This document shows, one piece after another, positions 42,332 to 51,790 of a stretch of DNA of 64,000 nucleotides (position 1 is its first letter; each line of letters begins with the position of its first letter). The position numbers were made by a program, and so were the translations under genes. The notes beneath the pieces are model-generated. The model was not told the DNA's origin and made no database searches. It saw only the letters and a program-made list of their open reading frames with translations. The DNA is from Bog-473 sp963840245 (lineage in GTDB: Bacteria > Actinomycetota > Acidimicrobiia > Acidimicrobiales > RAAP-2), in assembly GCA_963840245.1 (NCBI GenBank), contig CAWIYI010000024.1, positions 178,420 through 242,419 of the forward strand. The letters are read 5' to 3'.

Positions 42332-43381
42332 TCACCCGACCGTTCCGGACGCCGCCTCCAGACGGCCCAGGAGGATGTCACCCAACGGGTTCTGCCGGCG
42401 GCGCTCGTCGCCGGTGATGCGCTGGTGGCGGTCGTTGACGGCCAGGGCGCGCGCCATCGCGAACACCTCGTGCCAGGCAAGGTCCTTCGCCTCGTACCCG
42501 CTGCGGCGGGCGTAGCGCTCCAACGTCTCGGCCCTGCCGGGAAACCCCGGTAGTCGCCCACCGAACAACGCCTCCATCATGTACTCCAGCCCGATATGCC
42601 AACCAAGGTCCATCTCCCGTGGACCGATGGACGCCAGGTCCCAATCGAGCACCGCCGTCACCCGGCGCTCGGCGTCGAAGACGAGGTTGCCCAGGCGGAC
42701 ATCGCCCCACAGCAGCACCGGTTCGCGCTCAGGCGGCACATGGCGACGGCACCAGTCCAGCGCCTGCGCCAGCGCCGGCAACGGGTCGCCCTCTGATGAC
42801 CACGCCACGTACGCGTCCCAGCGCGCCACCGCGTCCCGCAACCGCGTCCCCGGCAGCACGCCTCCCAACCCGTGAGCGTCCCAGTCGAGGGCGTGCACGT
42901 CGGCGACCGTGTCGATCAGCTGGTCGTGCATGACCCGTTGGAGGGCGGCCCCCGCGTCGCGCACATAGGGATCGAAGAAGGGGGCGGGCCCGGCGATGTC
43001 GCCCGCCACCCGCGGCATCAGCAAGAAGGGCGAGCCGATCCATGCCGGGTCGGCGACCATCACCGACGGCGCGGGCGCGGGCACGCCCGCCGCGGCGAGG
43101 ACGTTCTGGACGAGCGCCTGCGGACCCAGGTCATAGTCCGGGAACGTGGGCTCGAGCGGCGGCAACCGCGCCACCAGGCCCCGATGGGCCGGACCGAGGT
43201 CGACGAGGACCGTCTCGTTCGCCATGCCGCCTTGCGCATGCGACAGCGCGGCAAGGCGGGGCGTTCCCCCGTTCGTGCCGTCCCCGCCCGCCATGGCACG
43301 GACGAGCTCGGGGTGGGCGTTGACCCAGTTCGCCAGCCCCACCTCGAGTGCCGCATCGTCGCGCCTCGCCCCTGTGGCCAC
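42332..43381 (-). CDS. Aminoglycoside phosphotransferase-like (APH family) protein
   Basis: 349 residues. LSHAQGGMANETVLVDLG (nucleotide loop), LLWGDVRLGNLVFDAERRVT (catalytic loop; H-x-D position reads WGDVRLGN with the active Asp) and AVLDWDLASIGPREMDLGW (metal Asp). Acyl-CoA dehydrogenase-neighbour APH proteins of this type are common in Actinobacteria and are not antibiotic resistance genes as such. GTG start directly follows the stop of the preceding gene. Substrate unknown. Confidence 0.87.
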   Translation of the reverse strand: MATGARRDDAALEVGLANWVNAHPELVRAMAGGDGTNGGTPRLAALSHAQGGMANETVLVDLGPAHRGLVARLPPLEPTFPDYDLGPQALVQNVLAAAGVPAPAPSVMVADPAWIGSPFLLMPRVAGDIAGPAPFFDPYVRDAGAALQRVMHDQLIDTVADVHALDWDAHGLGGVLPGTRLRDAVARWDAYVAWSSEGDPLPALAQALDWCRRHVPPEREPVLLWGDVRLGNLVFDAERRVTAVLDWDLASIGPREMDLGWHIGLEYMMEALFGGRLPGFPGRAETLERYARRSGYEAKDLAWHEVFAMARALAVNDRHQRITGDERRRQNPLGDILLGRLEAASGTVG

Positions 43382-43867
43382 TCAGGGAAGGTAGACCACG
43401 GCTCGCCACTGTCCCGTCATGGCGGCCCGGCAGAGGGCCGTGCCGGCGCGCACGCTCCAGGCGATGACGTCGCCCTCGCTCACGTCCGCCGGGGTCTCGA
43501 CGAGCAGGCCTCGCCGGGCGTGGTCCTGGCGAACCACCCAACCCTCGGGCACGGTCACGCCGGCCTCGGCCAGCCGAGCGACCGCCTTGCCCCCGGTCGG
43601 GTGCATGAGGCCGACCGTCAGCCCCTCGCTGGCGCGACGATCCTGCTTGGGCGGCATGACCGTCGTCATCGTCACCGGTGCCGCCTGGTTCCCGAAGAAC
43701 GCGAAGAGACCGGCCCGCGGATGCACGTCGCCCGCGTCCTCGTCGATCCCGGGCATCAGGTTGACCCAGCCGCTTCCGGCGTCACGCAGCGCGCGCAGCG
43801 AGTCGGCAACGCTGTCCATGTCGGGCGGTGTGAACTCGATCGTCTTCGTCCGGCGCCCGCTGCTCAC
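43382..43867 (-). CDS. Conserved hypothetical protein between NMO and APH genes
   Basis: 161 residues: RRTKTIEFTPPDMDSVADSL, SGWVNLMPGIDEDAG, GLFAFFGNQAAPVTMTTVMP, LTVGLMHPTGGKAVARLAEA, VPEGWVVRQDHARRGLLVE and IAWSVRAGTALCRAAMTGQW. No family recognised, but the sequence is protein-like throughout. GTG start overlaps the nitronate monooxygenase stop (GTGA) and its own stop abuts the APH start, so a three-gene operon is clear. Function cannot be inferred. Confidence 0.75.
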   Translation of the reverse strand: MSSGRRTKTIEFTPPDMDSVADSLRALRDAGSGWVNLMPGIDEDAGDVHPRAGLFAFFGNQAAPVTMTTVMPPKQDRRASEGLTVGLMHPTGGKAVARLAEAGVTVPEGWVVRQDHARRGLLVETPADVSEGDVIAWSVRAGTALCRAAMTGQWRAVVYLP

Positions 43868-44901
43868 CCGCGTAATCCTGACACCAGTCGTTCGACGACC
43901 TCCGCCGCCGGCCGCGCCTCGGCCTGACGGAACGCCGTCCCCGCGTACAGGCTCATGTGCTGGGGGTCGTTGGCACGGGCTGCCGCGGCACGCAGCGGTC
44001 GGGTGGCGTTGTTGATCTCGGGGTAGGCCGCCGGCGCGCCGGGGTGATCCTTCGCCATGGCGTTGACGAGCGCGCGGGCCCGCCGGCCGCTGAACGCCCG
44101 CGTGACCGCGGTCTCGGCGAACGCGGGGTCGGCGAGGGCGTCCTTCTGCGCCGCCGGCGCGCCACTCTCGGGGCAGCGCAGGAAGGCTGTCCCGGCCTGG
44201 ACCACGTCGGCGCCCCGGGCCAGCAGGTCGGCCACGTCCGCGGGCTTGCCGACCCCGCCCGCGGCCACCAAGGGGACCAGGGTGCGCCGGCGCACCGCGG
44301 CGAGAAGCGCCCGGATCGGCCGGTCCTCGTCCGGACGGTCGTCGTTGACCAGGCTGCCCCGGTGCGCCCCCGCCTCGGCACCCTGCAGGCACAGCGCGTC
44401 CGGCCCCACCCGCAGCGCCCGCACCGCCTCTTCCGGTGTCGTCACCGTGAGGAGGACGGCGGAGCCCGCCGCCTGCAGTGACCGGACGACCTCGGCGTCG
44501 GGGAGGCCGAAGGTGAAGCTCACCGCGGCGGGCGCCGCGGCCAGCACGACGTCGACCTTGGCCGCGTAGTCGTCGTCGTCCCACGAGGGCTCGCCCACCG
44601 CGGCCCCGAGGGCAGCGGCATCGGGCTCGAGCTGCGCCATGTACTCGGCCAGGCCCGAGGGATCGGCCGTGGGTCCGCCCGGGACGAACAGGTTCACGCC
44701 GAACTCGTCGACGCCCGCCGCCGCGACCCCGGCCATCTCCTCCGCCAGGCCGGCCGCCGACTTGTAGCCGCCGGCCAGGAAGGCCAGCGCACCAACCCCG
44801 GCGGTCGCCGCCACCAACTCGACGGTCGAGGGCCCACCCGCCATGGGGGCCACCACGAGCGGCCAATCGGAGACCTTCCTCACGCCTCCACACTTACCCA
44901 C
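43864..44901 (-). CDS. Nitronate monooxygenase family protein
   Basis: 345 residues, flavin TIM barrel: WPLVVAPMAGGPSTVELVAA, FLAGGYKSAAGLAEEMAG, VNLFVPGGPT, LCLQGAEAGAHRGS with the catalytic-type His, LVPLVAAGGVGKPADVADLL, GADVVQAGTAFLRCPES and RARALVNAM. Class I nitronate monooxygenase. GTG start at 44901; GTG 44883 (VRKVSDWPLV) is an alternative closer to the conserved strand. Divergent from a nitroreductase, so both may act on nitro compounds (inference). Confidence 0.87.
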   Translation of the reverse strand: MGKCGGVRKVSDWPLVVAPMAGGPSTVELVAATAGVGALAFLAGGYKSAAGLAEEMAGVAAAGVDEFGVNLFVPGGPTADPSGLAEYMAQLEPDAAALGAAVGEPSWDDDDYAAKVDVVLAAAPAAVSFTFGLPDAEVVRSLQAAGSAVLLTVTTPEEAVRALRVGPDALCLQGAEAGAHRGSLVNDDRPDEDRPIRALLAAVRRRTLVPLVAAGGVGKPADVADLLARGADVVQAGTAFLRCPESGAPAAQKDALADPAFAETAVTRAFSGRRARALVNAMAKDHPGAPAAYPEINNATRPLRAAAARANDPQHMSLYAGTAFRQAEARPAAEVVERLVSGLRG

Positions 44902-44923
44902 CGGCCGCTACGGTGGGCAACCC

Positions 44924-45617
44924 GTGGACCTGGACCTCGTCGACACCCTGCGCAGCACCGGCGCCGTCCGCCAATTCCTCCCCGAGCCGGTCGGCGACGA
45001 CGTCGCTGGCCCGCCTCCTCGACACGGCCCGCTTCGCTCCCAGCGGCGGCAACCGTCAGGGCTGGCGCGTCATCGTGGTCAAGGACCCGGCCACCCGCAC
45101 GGCGTTGCGCGATCTCTACCTGAGCGGTTGGTACGAGTACCTGGCCATGGCGTCGGCCGGTTTGGTGCCCTGGGCACCGGTCACCGACCGCGCCGCCGAG
45201 GCGGCGGCCATCGCCGACGCGCCGCAGCTCGCCGAGGCGGCGGCGGCCGCACCACCCGGTTTCGCCGAGACCCTCGATGCCGCGCCCGCCCTCCTCCTCG
45301 TCCTGGCCGACCTGGCGGCGCTCGCCGCGATCGACCGCGACCTGCCCCGCTACACCCTCGCCGGCGGCGCCTCCATCTACCCGTTCGTCTGGAGCCTGCT
45401 GCTCGCGGCACGGGCCGAGGGCCTCGGCGGGGTCATGACCACCATGCCGGTGCGGCGCGAGGACGACGTGCGCGCGCTGTTCGGCATCCCCGACACGGTC
45501 GTCGTCGCATCCCTGGTGGTGCTCGGGCGCCCGGTGGCGGCCCCACGCCGGTTGACGCGTGCGCCCGTCGGCACGTTCGCCTGGGTCGACCGCTACCAGG
45601 GCGACGCGTTCGCCTGA
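44924..45617 (+). pseudogene. Nitroreductase family protein with a frame change
   Basis: About 230 residues. In the first frame: VDLDLVDTLRSTGAVRQFLP and EPVGDDV, the usual nitroreductase opening. From about 45003 the next frame gives LARLLDTARFAPSGGNRQGW, RVIVVKDPATRTALRDLYL, ASIYPFVWSLLLAARAEGLG and a C-terminal RYQGDAFA. One surplus base in GACGACGTCGCTGG accounts for the break (DDV-LARLLD). The FMN-contact motifs R-x-F (RQFL) and APSGGNRQ are intact. Assembly error or recent pseudogene. Confidence 0.82.
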
Positions 45618-45682
45618 GCCGGCGCCGCCGCCGGGCGGCGGCCGGTTGGGGGACAGGTGCCGGGGTCGTGCTCAAATGGGCC

Positions 45683-46039
45683 ATGGCGCAGAACGTCCTC
45701 GGCGAAGATCTCCAACCCTGCAATTTCGATCCCGTCACCGGCTTCTACCGGGACGGCTGCTGCAACACGGGGGCCGAGGACGTCGGCGTCCACACGGTCT
45801 GCACCCGGGTCACGTCCGAATTCCTGGAGTTCTCGGCGTCGGTGGGCAACGACCTGTCGACCCCGCACCCGGAGTTCGGCTTCGACGGGCTGCAGCCGGG
45901 CGACCAGTGGTGCCTGTGCGCGGCCCGCTGGCAGGAGGCCTTCGAGGCGGGCATGGCTCCACCCGTCGTGCTGGCTTCGACCCATGCGGCCAGCCTCGAG
46001 TGGGTGCAGCTGGGCGATCTGGTGGCGCACGCCATCTAG
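45683..46039 (+). CDS. DUF2237 family protein
   Basis: 118 residues: MAQNVLGEDLQPCNFDPVTG, FYRDGCCNTGAEDVGVHTVC, TSEFLEFSASVGNDLSTPHP, FGFDGLQPGDQWCLCAARWQ and ASTHAASLEWVQLGDLVAHA. This is the highly conserved DUF2237 sequence, complete in length, with five conserved Cys; function unknown. ATG 45683 begins the conserved block. Lies between the nitroreductase and a SRPBCC protein. Confidence 0.92.
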   Translation: MAQNVLGEDLQPCNFDPVTGFYRDGCCNTGAEDVGVHTVCTRVTSEFLEFSASVGNDLSTPHPEFGFDGLQPGDQWCLCAARWQEAFEAGMAPPVVLASTHAASLEWVQLGDLVAHAI

Positions 46040-46077
46040 TCTCCACAGCTGAGCCCGACGAACCGGAGGTCGCACCC

Positions 46078-46563
46078 ATGGCAGAGAGGGCAGGGAACGG
46101 CGCAGGCACCACCGTGGTCAGCGTGGACCGGGTCATCAACGCCTCCGCGGCGTCGCTCTTCGCCGTGGTGGCCGACGCCACCCGACATCCCGAGATCGAC
46201 GGTTCGGGCCAGCTGGTCAAGGCCAAGGACGGCGCCGCGCGCGAGCTGACGCTGGGCTCGACCTTCGGCATGTCCATGAAGATGGGCCTGCCCTACTCCA
46301 TGTCCAACACGGTGATCGAGTTCGAGCAGGACCGTCGGATCGCCTGGAAGACCGTCCAGTCCGGGCCCCTCGGCCGTTTCCTCGGTGGGCGCATCTGGCG
46401 CTACGAGTTCGAGCCGGTCGACGGCGGCACGTTGGTCACCGAGTCCTGGGACATCTCCCAGGACAAGCAGGCCTTCTTCCTGAAGCACCCCAAGGTCGGC
46501 GAGCACACGGCCTCCGCCATGTCAAAGACGCTCGACCGCCTGGCCGAGATCACCGAGGCGTGA
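46078..46563 (+). CDS. SRPBCC (polyketide cyclase/dehydrase-like) protein
   Basis: 161 residues of the Bet v 1-like fold: SVDRVINASAASLFAVVADA, TRHPEIDGSG, MSNTVIEFEQDRRIAWKTVQ, WRYEFEPVDGGTLVTESWDI and HTASAMSKTLDRLAEIT. Probably binds a hydrophobic ligand. ATG 46078 with GGAGGT upstream. Seven bases before the M20 peptidase gene, so part of an operon running to 49277. Confidence 0.88.
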   Translation: MAERAGNGAGTTVVSVDRVINASAASLFAVVADATRHPEIDGSGQLVKAKDGAARELTLGSTFGMSMKMGLPYSMSNTVIEFEQDRRIAWKTVQSGPLGRFLGGRIWRYEFEPVDGGTLVTESWDISQDKQAFFLKHPKVGEHTASAMSKTLDRLAEITEA

Positions 46564-46570
46564 CCACCGC

Positions 46571-47917
46571 ATGATCGATGTCGACGCCGCCTGGGAGGAC
46601 ACAGTCCTCCCCGCCCTCAGCGAGTACACCCGCATACCGTGCCTCTCCCCCGCCTTCGATCCCGACTGGGCCGAGCGCGGCGCGATCACCGAGGCCGCCG
46701 AGCTCCTGGCGGCCTGGGTGCGGGACCAGGACCCCGCGCTGGCGGTCGAGATCATTCAGCTGCCGGGTCGCACGCCGCTCCTGTTGATCGACAACGGCGG
46801 CACGGGCGACCCCGTCGTCATCTACGGCCACATGGACAAGCAGCCCCCGCTCGGCGAGTGGCGCAGCGGGCTCGGGCCCTACGAGCCGGTGCGCGAGGGC
46901 GACCTCCTCTACGGCCGGGGCACGGCGGACGACGGCTACGCGACGTTTGCCGCCGTGACGGGTCTGCTGGCGGCGGGCGGCGGGCACGGCCGCGTGCTCA
47001 TCCTCATCGAGGCGAGCGAGGAGAGCGGCAGCCCGGACCTGACGGCCCATCTCGAGAACCTCGAGGAGCGCATCGGCACCCCCCGTCTCGTCATCTGCCT
47101 CGACTCGGGCGGGCTCAGCTACGACCGGCTCTGGCTGACGACGTCGTTGCGCGGGTGCCTCGTGGCGACCGTGCGGGTGGACGTCCTCACCGAAGGCGTC
47201 CACAGCGGCGTGGCGGGCGGTGTCGTGCCGTCGTCGTTCCGGATCCTGCGCCGCATTCTCTCCGCGATCGAGGAAGAGGAGACCGGCCGCATCCTCCTGC
47301 CGGAATTGCTGGGGGCGGGGATCCCCGAGGCGCTCCGGGCCAACCTCGTGGACGTGGCGGCGGAGTTCCCCGACAGCGCGGCGCCGATCGTCGACGGCCT
47401 GCGCCTGCTCACGCCGGACCCGGTCGAGCGTCTCGTGGCGCGCACCTGGGGTGCCGCCCTCGAGGTCACGGGCGCCGACGGGCTGCCCAAGCCCGTGGAC
47501 GGCGGCAACGTGCTGCGTCCCTCGACCACGCTCAAGCTGTCGCTGCGACTGCCGCCGGACGTGGACGCGCAGGCGGCGACCGACGCCCTGATCTCGGCCA
47601 TCCGCACCGACGAAGGCGCGCACATCACCATCGACATGGAGTCGGCCGCCCAGGGGTGGATCGCCCCTCCACTCGATCCCGGGCTGGCCGCCACGTTGTC
47701 GGCCGTCTCCAAGGAGCGCTTCGGGCACGCGCACGGCCTCGTGGGCGAGGGCGGCTCCATCCCGTTCCTGGCCGACCTGCAGAAGGGTTTCCCCGGCACC
47801 CAGTTCGTGGCGACCGGCGTCCTCGGACCGCATTCCAACGCCCACGGGCCCAACGAATCCCTCAACATCCCGATGGCCAAGGCCGTCACCCATGCCGTCG
47901 CGGAGCTGCTGCAGTGA
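46571..47917 (+). CDS. M20-family metallopeptidase (carnosinase/CPG2-like)
   Basis: 448 residues. Dizinc ligands: VIYGHMDKQP (His, Asp), RGTADDGYA (bridging Asp), LIEASEESGS (catalytic Glu-Glu) and CLDSGG (Asp); LTEGVHSGVAGG belongs to the lid/dimer domain; GPHSNAHGPNE near the C-terminus carries the last ligand His. Cleaves dipeptides or N-acyl amino acids; substrate unknown. ATG start. Its stop overlaps the next GTG (GTGA). Confidence 0.92.
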   Translation: MIDVDAAWEDTVLPALSEYTRIPCLSPAFDPDWAERGAITEAAELLAAWVRDQDPALAVEIIQLPGRTPLLLIDNGGTGDPVVIYGHMDKQPPLGEWRSGLGPYEPVREGDLLYGRGTADDGYATFAAVTGLLAAGGGHGRVLILIEASEESGSPDLTAHLENLEERIGTPRLVICLDSGGLSYDRLWLTTSLRGCLVATVRVDVLTEGVHSGVAGGVVPSSFRILRRILSAIEEEETGRILLPELLGAGIPEALRANLVDVAAEFPDSAAPIVDGLRLLTPDPVERLVARTWGAALEVTGADGLPKPVDGGNVLRPSTTLKLSLRLPPDVDAQAATDALISAIRTDEGAHITIDMESAAQGWIAPPLDPGLAATLSAVSKERFGHAHGLVGEGGSIPFLADLQKGFPGTQFVATGVLGPHSNAHGPNESLNIPMAKAVTHAVAELLQ

Positions 47918-48663
47918 CGGACGGACCGCTGGCCGGCAAGGTCGCGCTGGTCACGGGCGGCAGCCGGGGCCTGGGGCGCTCCATGGTGCTGGCCTTCGCC
48001 GACGCCGGGGCCGACATCATCGTGGCCAGCCGCAAGATCGAGTCGTGCCGGGCCGTGGCATCCGAGGTCGAGGCCAAGGGCCGGCAGGCCCTGCCGGTGG
48101 CCTGCCACGTCGGGCACTGGGACGAGCTCGACGACCTCGTGGAGCAGTCCTACGCCGCGTTCGGCCACGTCGACGTGCTGGTCAACAACGCCGGCATGTC
48201 GCCCCTCTACCCCGACCTCGCCGCCGTGAACGAGGAGCTGTGGGACAAGGTGCTCGGGGTCAACCTCAAAGGCCCGTTCCGACTCACCGCGCTCGTCGGC
48301 ACGAGGATGGCGGACGGCCCGTATGGTGGATCCATCATCAACGTCTCGAGCACTGGCTCTCTCCGCCCCGCCCCGGGCATGCTGCCCTACGACGCCGCCA
48401 AGGCGGGGCTCAACACGCTGACCGAGGGCTTCGCCAAGGCGTTCGGGCCGACGGTGCGGGTCAACTGCATCATGGCAGGCCCGTTCCTCACCGACATCGC
48501 GAAGGCCTGGGACCCCGCCATCCTCGAGCGCGGCATGCCGCACCACGCCCTGCGGCGGGCCGGCCAACCCGACGAGATCGTCGGCGCCGCGCTCTACTTC
48601 GCAACCGACGCATCGTCCTACACGACCGGCGCCATCCTGCGCGTCGACGGAGGTATCCCATGA
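47914..48663 (+). CDS. SDR family oxidoreductase
   Basis: 249 residues. LVTGGSRGLGRSMVLAFADA, LVNNAGMSPLYPDL, IINVSSTGSL, YDAAKAGLNTLTEGFAKAFG (Tyr-x3-Lys) and TDASSYTTGAILRVDGGIP, a FabG-like classical SDR. GTG start fixed by overlap with the peptidase stop; its own stop overlaps the next ATG (ATGA), so three cistrons are translationally chained. Substrate unknown. Confidence 0.92.
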   Translation: MTDGPLAGKVALVTGGSRGLGRSMVLAFADAGADIIVASRKIESCRAVASEVEAKGRQALPVACHVGHWDELDDLVEQSYAAFGHVDVLVNNAGMSPLYPDLAAVNEELWDKVLGVNLKGPFRLTALVGTRMADGPYGGSIINVSSTGSLRPAPGMLPYDAAKAGLNTLTEGFAKAFGPTVRVNCIMAGPFLTDIAKAWDPAILERGMPHHALRRAGQPDEIVGAALYFATDASSYTTGAILRVDGGIP

Positions 48664-49277
48664 CCGACACAGCAGACTTCTGGTTCGACCCCCTGTGCCC
48701 ATGGGCGTGGATCACCTCGCGCTGGATGCTCGAGGTCGAGCAGGTGCGCGACATCACGACGCAGTGGCACGTGATGTCGTTGGCCATCCTGAACGCCGGG
48801 CGGGACGGGCTCTCCGACGAGTACAAGGCGCGCCTCGCCCTGGCCAAGGGCCCGGTGCGGGTCTGCATCGCGGCGGAGCAGATGAAGGGGGCCGACATCC
48901 TGCTCCCGCTCTACACGGCGCTGGGCAACCGCATCCACCTCGAAAAGCGGGGGCTGGCCGACGGTCAGGGGGACGTCATCATCGCCGAGGCGCTGGCCGA
49001 GCTGGGCCTCCCGGCCTCCCTCGCCGAGGCGGCCAACTCCGAGGAGTTCGACGCCGCGCTCGAGGAGTCCCACAACACCGGCATGGAGCCCGTGGGCGGC
49101 GACGTCGGCACGCCGCTGATCCACTACAACGGGACGGCCATCTTCGGGCCTGTGGTCACGCCGGCGCCCAAGGGCGAGGCGGCCGGCCGGCTGTGGGACG
49201 GGGTCCTGCTGTGCACGGGCACCGACGGTTTCTTCGAGCTGAAGCGCACCCGGGACCGGCGACCGAGCTTCGAGTAA
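48660..49277 (+). CDS. Mycothiol-dependent nitroreductase-like DsbA-fold protein (Rv2466c type)
   Basis: 205 residues closely following Mycobacterium tuberculosis Rv2466c: FWFDPLCPWAWITSRWMLEV, WHVMSLAILN, GPVRVCIAAEQMKGADILLP, LYTALGNRIH, VGGDVGTPLIHYNGTAIFGP and FFELKRTR. Rv2466c uses a CPWC active site; here it reads CPWA, so the resolving Cys is replaced by Ala and a monothiol mechanism would be needed. Other homologues may also vary at this position. ATG start overlaps the SDR stop. Confidence 0.9.
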   Translation: MTDTADFWFDPLCPWAWITSRWMLEVEQVRDITTQWHVMSLAILNAGRDGLSDEYKARLALAKGPVRVCIAAEQMKGADILLPLYTALGNRIHLEKRGLADGQGDVIIAEALAELGLPASLAEAANSEEFDAALEESHNTGMEPVGGDVGTPLIHYNGTAIFGPVVTPAPKGEAAGRLWDGVLLCTGTDGFFELKRTRDRRPSFE

Positions 49278-49282
49278 GCGGG

Positions 49283-49299
49283 GAGGCGGGGGACGCCTC
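49283..49299. terminator. Hairpin between convergent genes
   Basis: GAGGCG (49283-49288) and CGCCTC (49294-49299) make a 6-bp stem with a 5-nt loop in the 25-bp gap between the DsbA-fold gene and the sulfatase. It could end transcription in either direction; no U-run. Confidence 0.45.
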
Positions 49300-49302
49300 G
49301 GC

Positions 49303-51600
49303 TCACTGGGCGGCCAGGATCGCCGCCACTTCGGCGACGGGATCACGGACCACCGGGCCGGTGGCCGACACCTCGGCCCGCAGGATCGTGCCGTTGAACG
49401 CGAAGGGCGCCGTGTAGTCGCCGCCCACCGATGGACCCCACTCGTAGCCACAGGTCAGCCCGATCATCACCTCGTTGAAGGCGACGGGCGTGAATCGCTT
49501 GACCTTGCCGGTCCCGACGACGTCGCCGTCCTGGACGAGCGACGCGGTGCCGCCGAGTAGCTCGTCCCACTCGAAGCGGAACTCGAGCTCGTGGCGTCCC
49601 GGATCGAGCCCACGTTGGGCCGTGACCTCGTAGAGCCGCTGACCGTGCAGGTTGTGGACGTAGCGCAGCCGTCCCCCGTGGACGTGGAGCGACCAGCCCC
49701 CGAGCGCGCAGCCGAGGGCGAGCAGGGTGCCGTCGGGTTCCACCCCGCCCGGCACGTCGACCAGCAGCGAAATGGCGTGCGAGCGGTTGCGGACGTCGAC
49801 GGCGACCCACTCGGGCACGGGGGCGCCGCCCTGGAAGTAGCGGTAGGTCTCCTGGGGCCGGCGACGGTCGTGCTTGTGCACCATGGCATCGAGGACCCGG
49901 TTGTCGAGGGGCAGCACGTCGTTGCGGCGTGCCTCCTCCCACCACAACGCCACCAGCTCGGCCACCTTCTCGGGGAATTCGGTGGCGCGGTCGTGCGCCT
50001 CCGAGACGTCCTCGGCAACGTGGTAGAGCTCCCAGGCGTCGTCGTCGAACGGGGCGCTGTTGCTCAGTCCGTCGTCGTAGACGGGGCCGACGGGATGGTA
50101 GGTCACCGCCTTCCAGCCGTCGTGGTAGATGGCGCGGGACCCGAGCATCTCGAAGTGCTGGGTGTGGTGGCGGCCCGGGGCGCGCTCTGCGCCTTCGCCG
50201 AGCACGTAGGCGAAGCTGGTGCCGTCGAGGTGTGACTGCTCGATCCCGTCGATCTCCCCGGGCGGGGCCACGCCGGCCAGCTCGAGCACCGTCGGCAGGA
50301 TGTCCACGGCGTGGGCGTACTGCCGGCGCAGGCCGACAGAACCGCCCCGGCCGGCGGGGAGGCGCACGATGCACGGGTCGGCGACGCCACCCTCGTGCAC
50401 CTCGCGCTTCCAGCGCTTGAAGGGGGTGTTCCCCGCCATCGTCCAGCCCCACGGGTAGTTGTTGTGGCTCAGCGGACCGCCGATCTCGTCGATGCGCCGG
50501 TACATCTCGTCGACGCCGGCGCCCTCGAAGTTGGACAAGCGGCCTTCGTTGATGGTGCCGTCCTTGCCGCCCTCCGAGCTGGCGCCGTTGTCCGACACCA
50601 CGATCACGACGGTGTCGTCGGCGTCACCCACCTCCTCGACGAAGTCGAGCACCCGCCCGATCTGCTGATCGGTGTACGAGAGGAAGGCGGCGAAGCACTC
50701 CATGAAGCGCTCGGCGAGCACCCGCTGCTCGGCGTCCAGGCTGTCCCAGCTCGGGACCCAGGGAGGGCGGGGGGTGAGCACCGTGCCCTCGGGGACGATG
50801 CCCTCGGCCAGCTGGCGGGCGAAGGTCTGGTCGCGCCAGCGGTCCCACCCCTGCCCGAAGCGACCCTTGTAGTGCTCGATCCACTCGGTGGGCGCGTGAT
50901 GCGGCGAGTGGCAGGCCCCGGTGGCGAAGTAGAGAAAGAAGGGCAGCTCGTCGTCCACGGCGCGCAGGTCACCCAGGAACTCGATGGCCCGGTCGGCCAG
51001 GTCGGCACTGAGGTGGTAGCCGTCCTCGACCGGGCGGGGCGGTCGCACGGCGTGGTTGTCGTGGTACAGCGCGGGCACGAATTGATGCGTCTCGCCGCCG
51101 TGGAAGCCGTACCAGCGGTCGAAGCCGCGCCCGAGCGGCCAGGTCGCCCGCGAGTTGGCCATGTTCGTCTCGCCCTCGGGGCTGAGGTGCCACTTCCCCA
51201 CCGCGTACGTCGCGTACCCGGTGGCGCGCAGGATCTCTGAGAGGAAGCCGTTCTCGCGTGGTGGCCTGCCCCAGTACCCGGGAAAGCCTGAGGCGAGGTC
51301 GGCCACCCGTCCCATGCCGCTGCGGTGATGATTCCTCCCCGTGAGCAGGCAGGCCCGCGTGGGCGAGCACAGCGCGGTGGTGTGGAAGTTGGTCAACCGG
51401 ACCCCGTCGGCGGCGAGGCGGTCGATCACCGGCGTCTCGATGTCGGACCCGTAGCACCCGAGCTGAGCGAAGCCGACGTCGTCGAGGACGACGAGCACGA
51501 CGTTCGGCGCGCCGTCGGGCGGAGTGGGCACGGGCGGCCACCACGGCTCCGAGTCGCGCCAATCGTTGCCGATCTTCCCCCCGAATTCCACTCGTGCCAC
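49303..51600 (-). CDS. Arylsulfatase, type I
   Basis: 765 residues. NVVLVVLDDVGFAQLGCYGS (two metal Asp), TALCSPTRACLLTGRNHHRS (C-x-P-x-R formylglycine site), GKWHLSPEGE, VVIVVSDNGASSEGGKDGT (metal Asp-Asn) and a C-terminal ~200-residue beta-rich extension seen in large actinobacterial/proteobacterial arylsulfatases. No signal peptide. GTG 51600 has GGAGG eight bases upstream; the long open frame to 52323 is antisense to the permease. Substrate unknown. Confidence 0.92.
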   Translation of the reverse strand: MARVEFGGKIGNDWRDSEPWWPPVPTPPDGAPNVVLVVLDDVGFAQLGCYGSDIETPVIDRLAADGVRLTNFHTTALCSPTRACLLTGRNHHRSGMGRVADLASGFPGYWGRPPRENGFLSEILRATGYATYAVGKWHLSPEGETNMANSRATWPLGRGFDRWYGFHGGETHQFVPALYHDNHAVRPPRPVEDGYHLSADLADRAIEFLGDLRAVDDELPFFLYFATGACHSPHHAPTEWIEHYKGRFGQGWDRWRDQTFARQLAEGIVPEGTVLTPRPPWVPSWDSLDAEQRVLAERFMECFAAFLSYTDQQIGRVLDFVEEVGDADDTVVIVVSDNGASSEGGKDGTINEGRLSNFEGAGVDEMYRRIDEIGGPLSHNNYPWGWTMAGNTPFKRWKREVHEGGVADPCIVRLPAGRGGSVGLRRQYAHAVDILPTVLELAGVAPPGEIDGIEQSHLDGTSFAYVLGEGAERAPGRHHTQHFEMLGSRAIYHDGWKAVTYHPVGPVYDDGLSNSAPFDDDAWELYHVAEDVSEAHDRATEFPEKVAELVALWWEEARRNDVLPLDNRVLDAMVHKHDRRRPQETYRYFQGGAPVPEWVAVDVRNRSHAISLLVDVPGGVEPDGTLLALGCALGGWSLHVHGGRLRYVHNLHGQRLYEVTAQRGLDPGRHELEFRFEWDELLGGTASLVQDGDVVGTGKVKRFTPVAFNEVMIGLTCGYEWGPSVGGDYTAPFAFNGTILRAEVSATGPVVRDPVAEVAAILAAQ

Positions 51601-51790
51601 GCGCGCAACCTCCGCACTCTCGACGTCGACGCGAGCATGGCACGTCGTCGAGTGGCCCGCTCCACGCGCGAGGGGACGGACGGGTTCGTACCGCTTCCCG
51701 GTTCGATGCGCACGGGCGCCCGCGCGATCACCACCTTCACAGCTAGTTTTTTTCGGTGCGGTCACGTCGCCAGGGCCAGGAGCGTGGGGG

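Noticed and set aside
42332..43381. Antibiotic resistance phosphotransferase
   Set aside because: It belongs to the broad APH fold group found with acyl-CoA and P450 genes; no resistance-specific features are visible.
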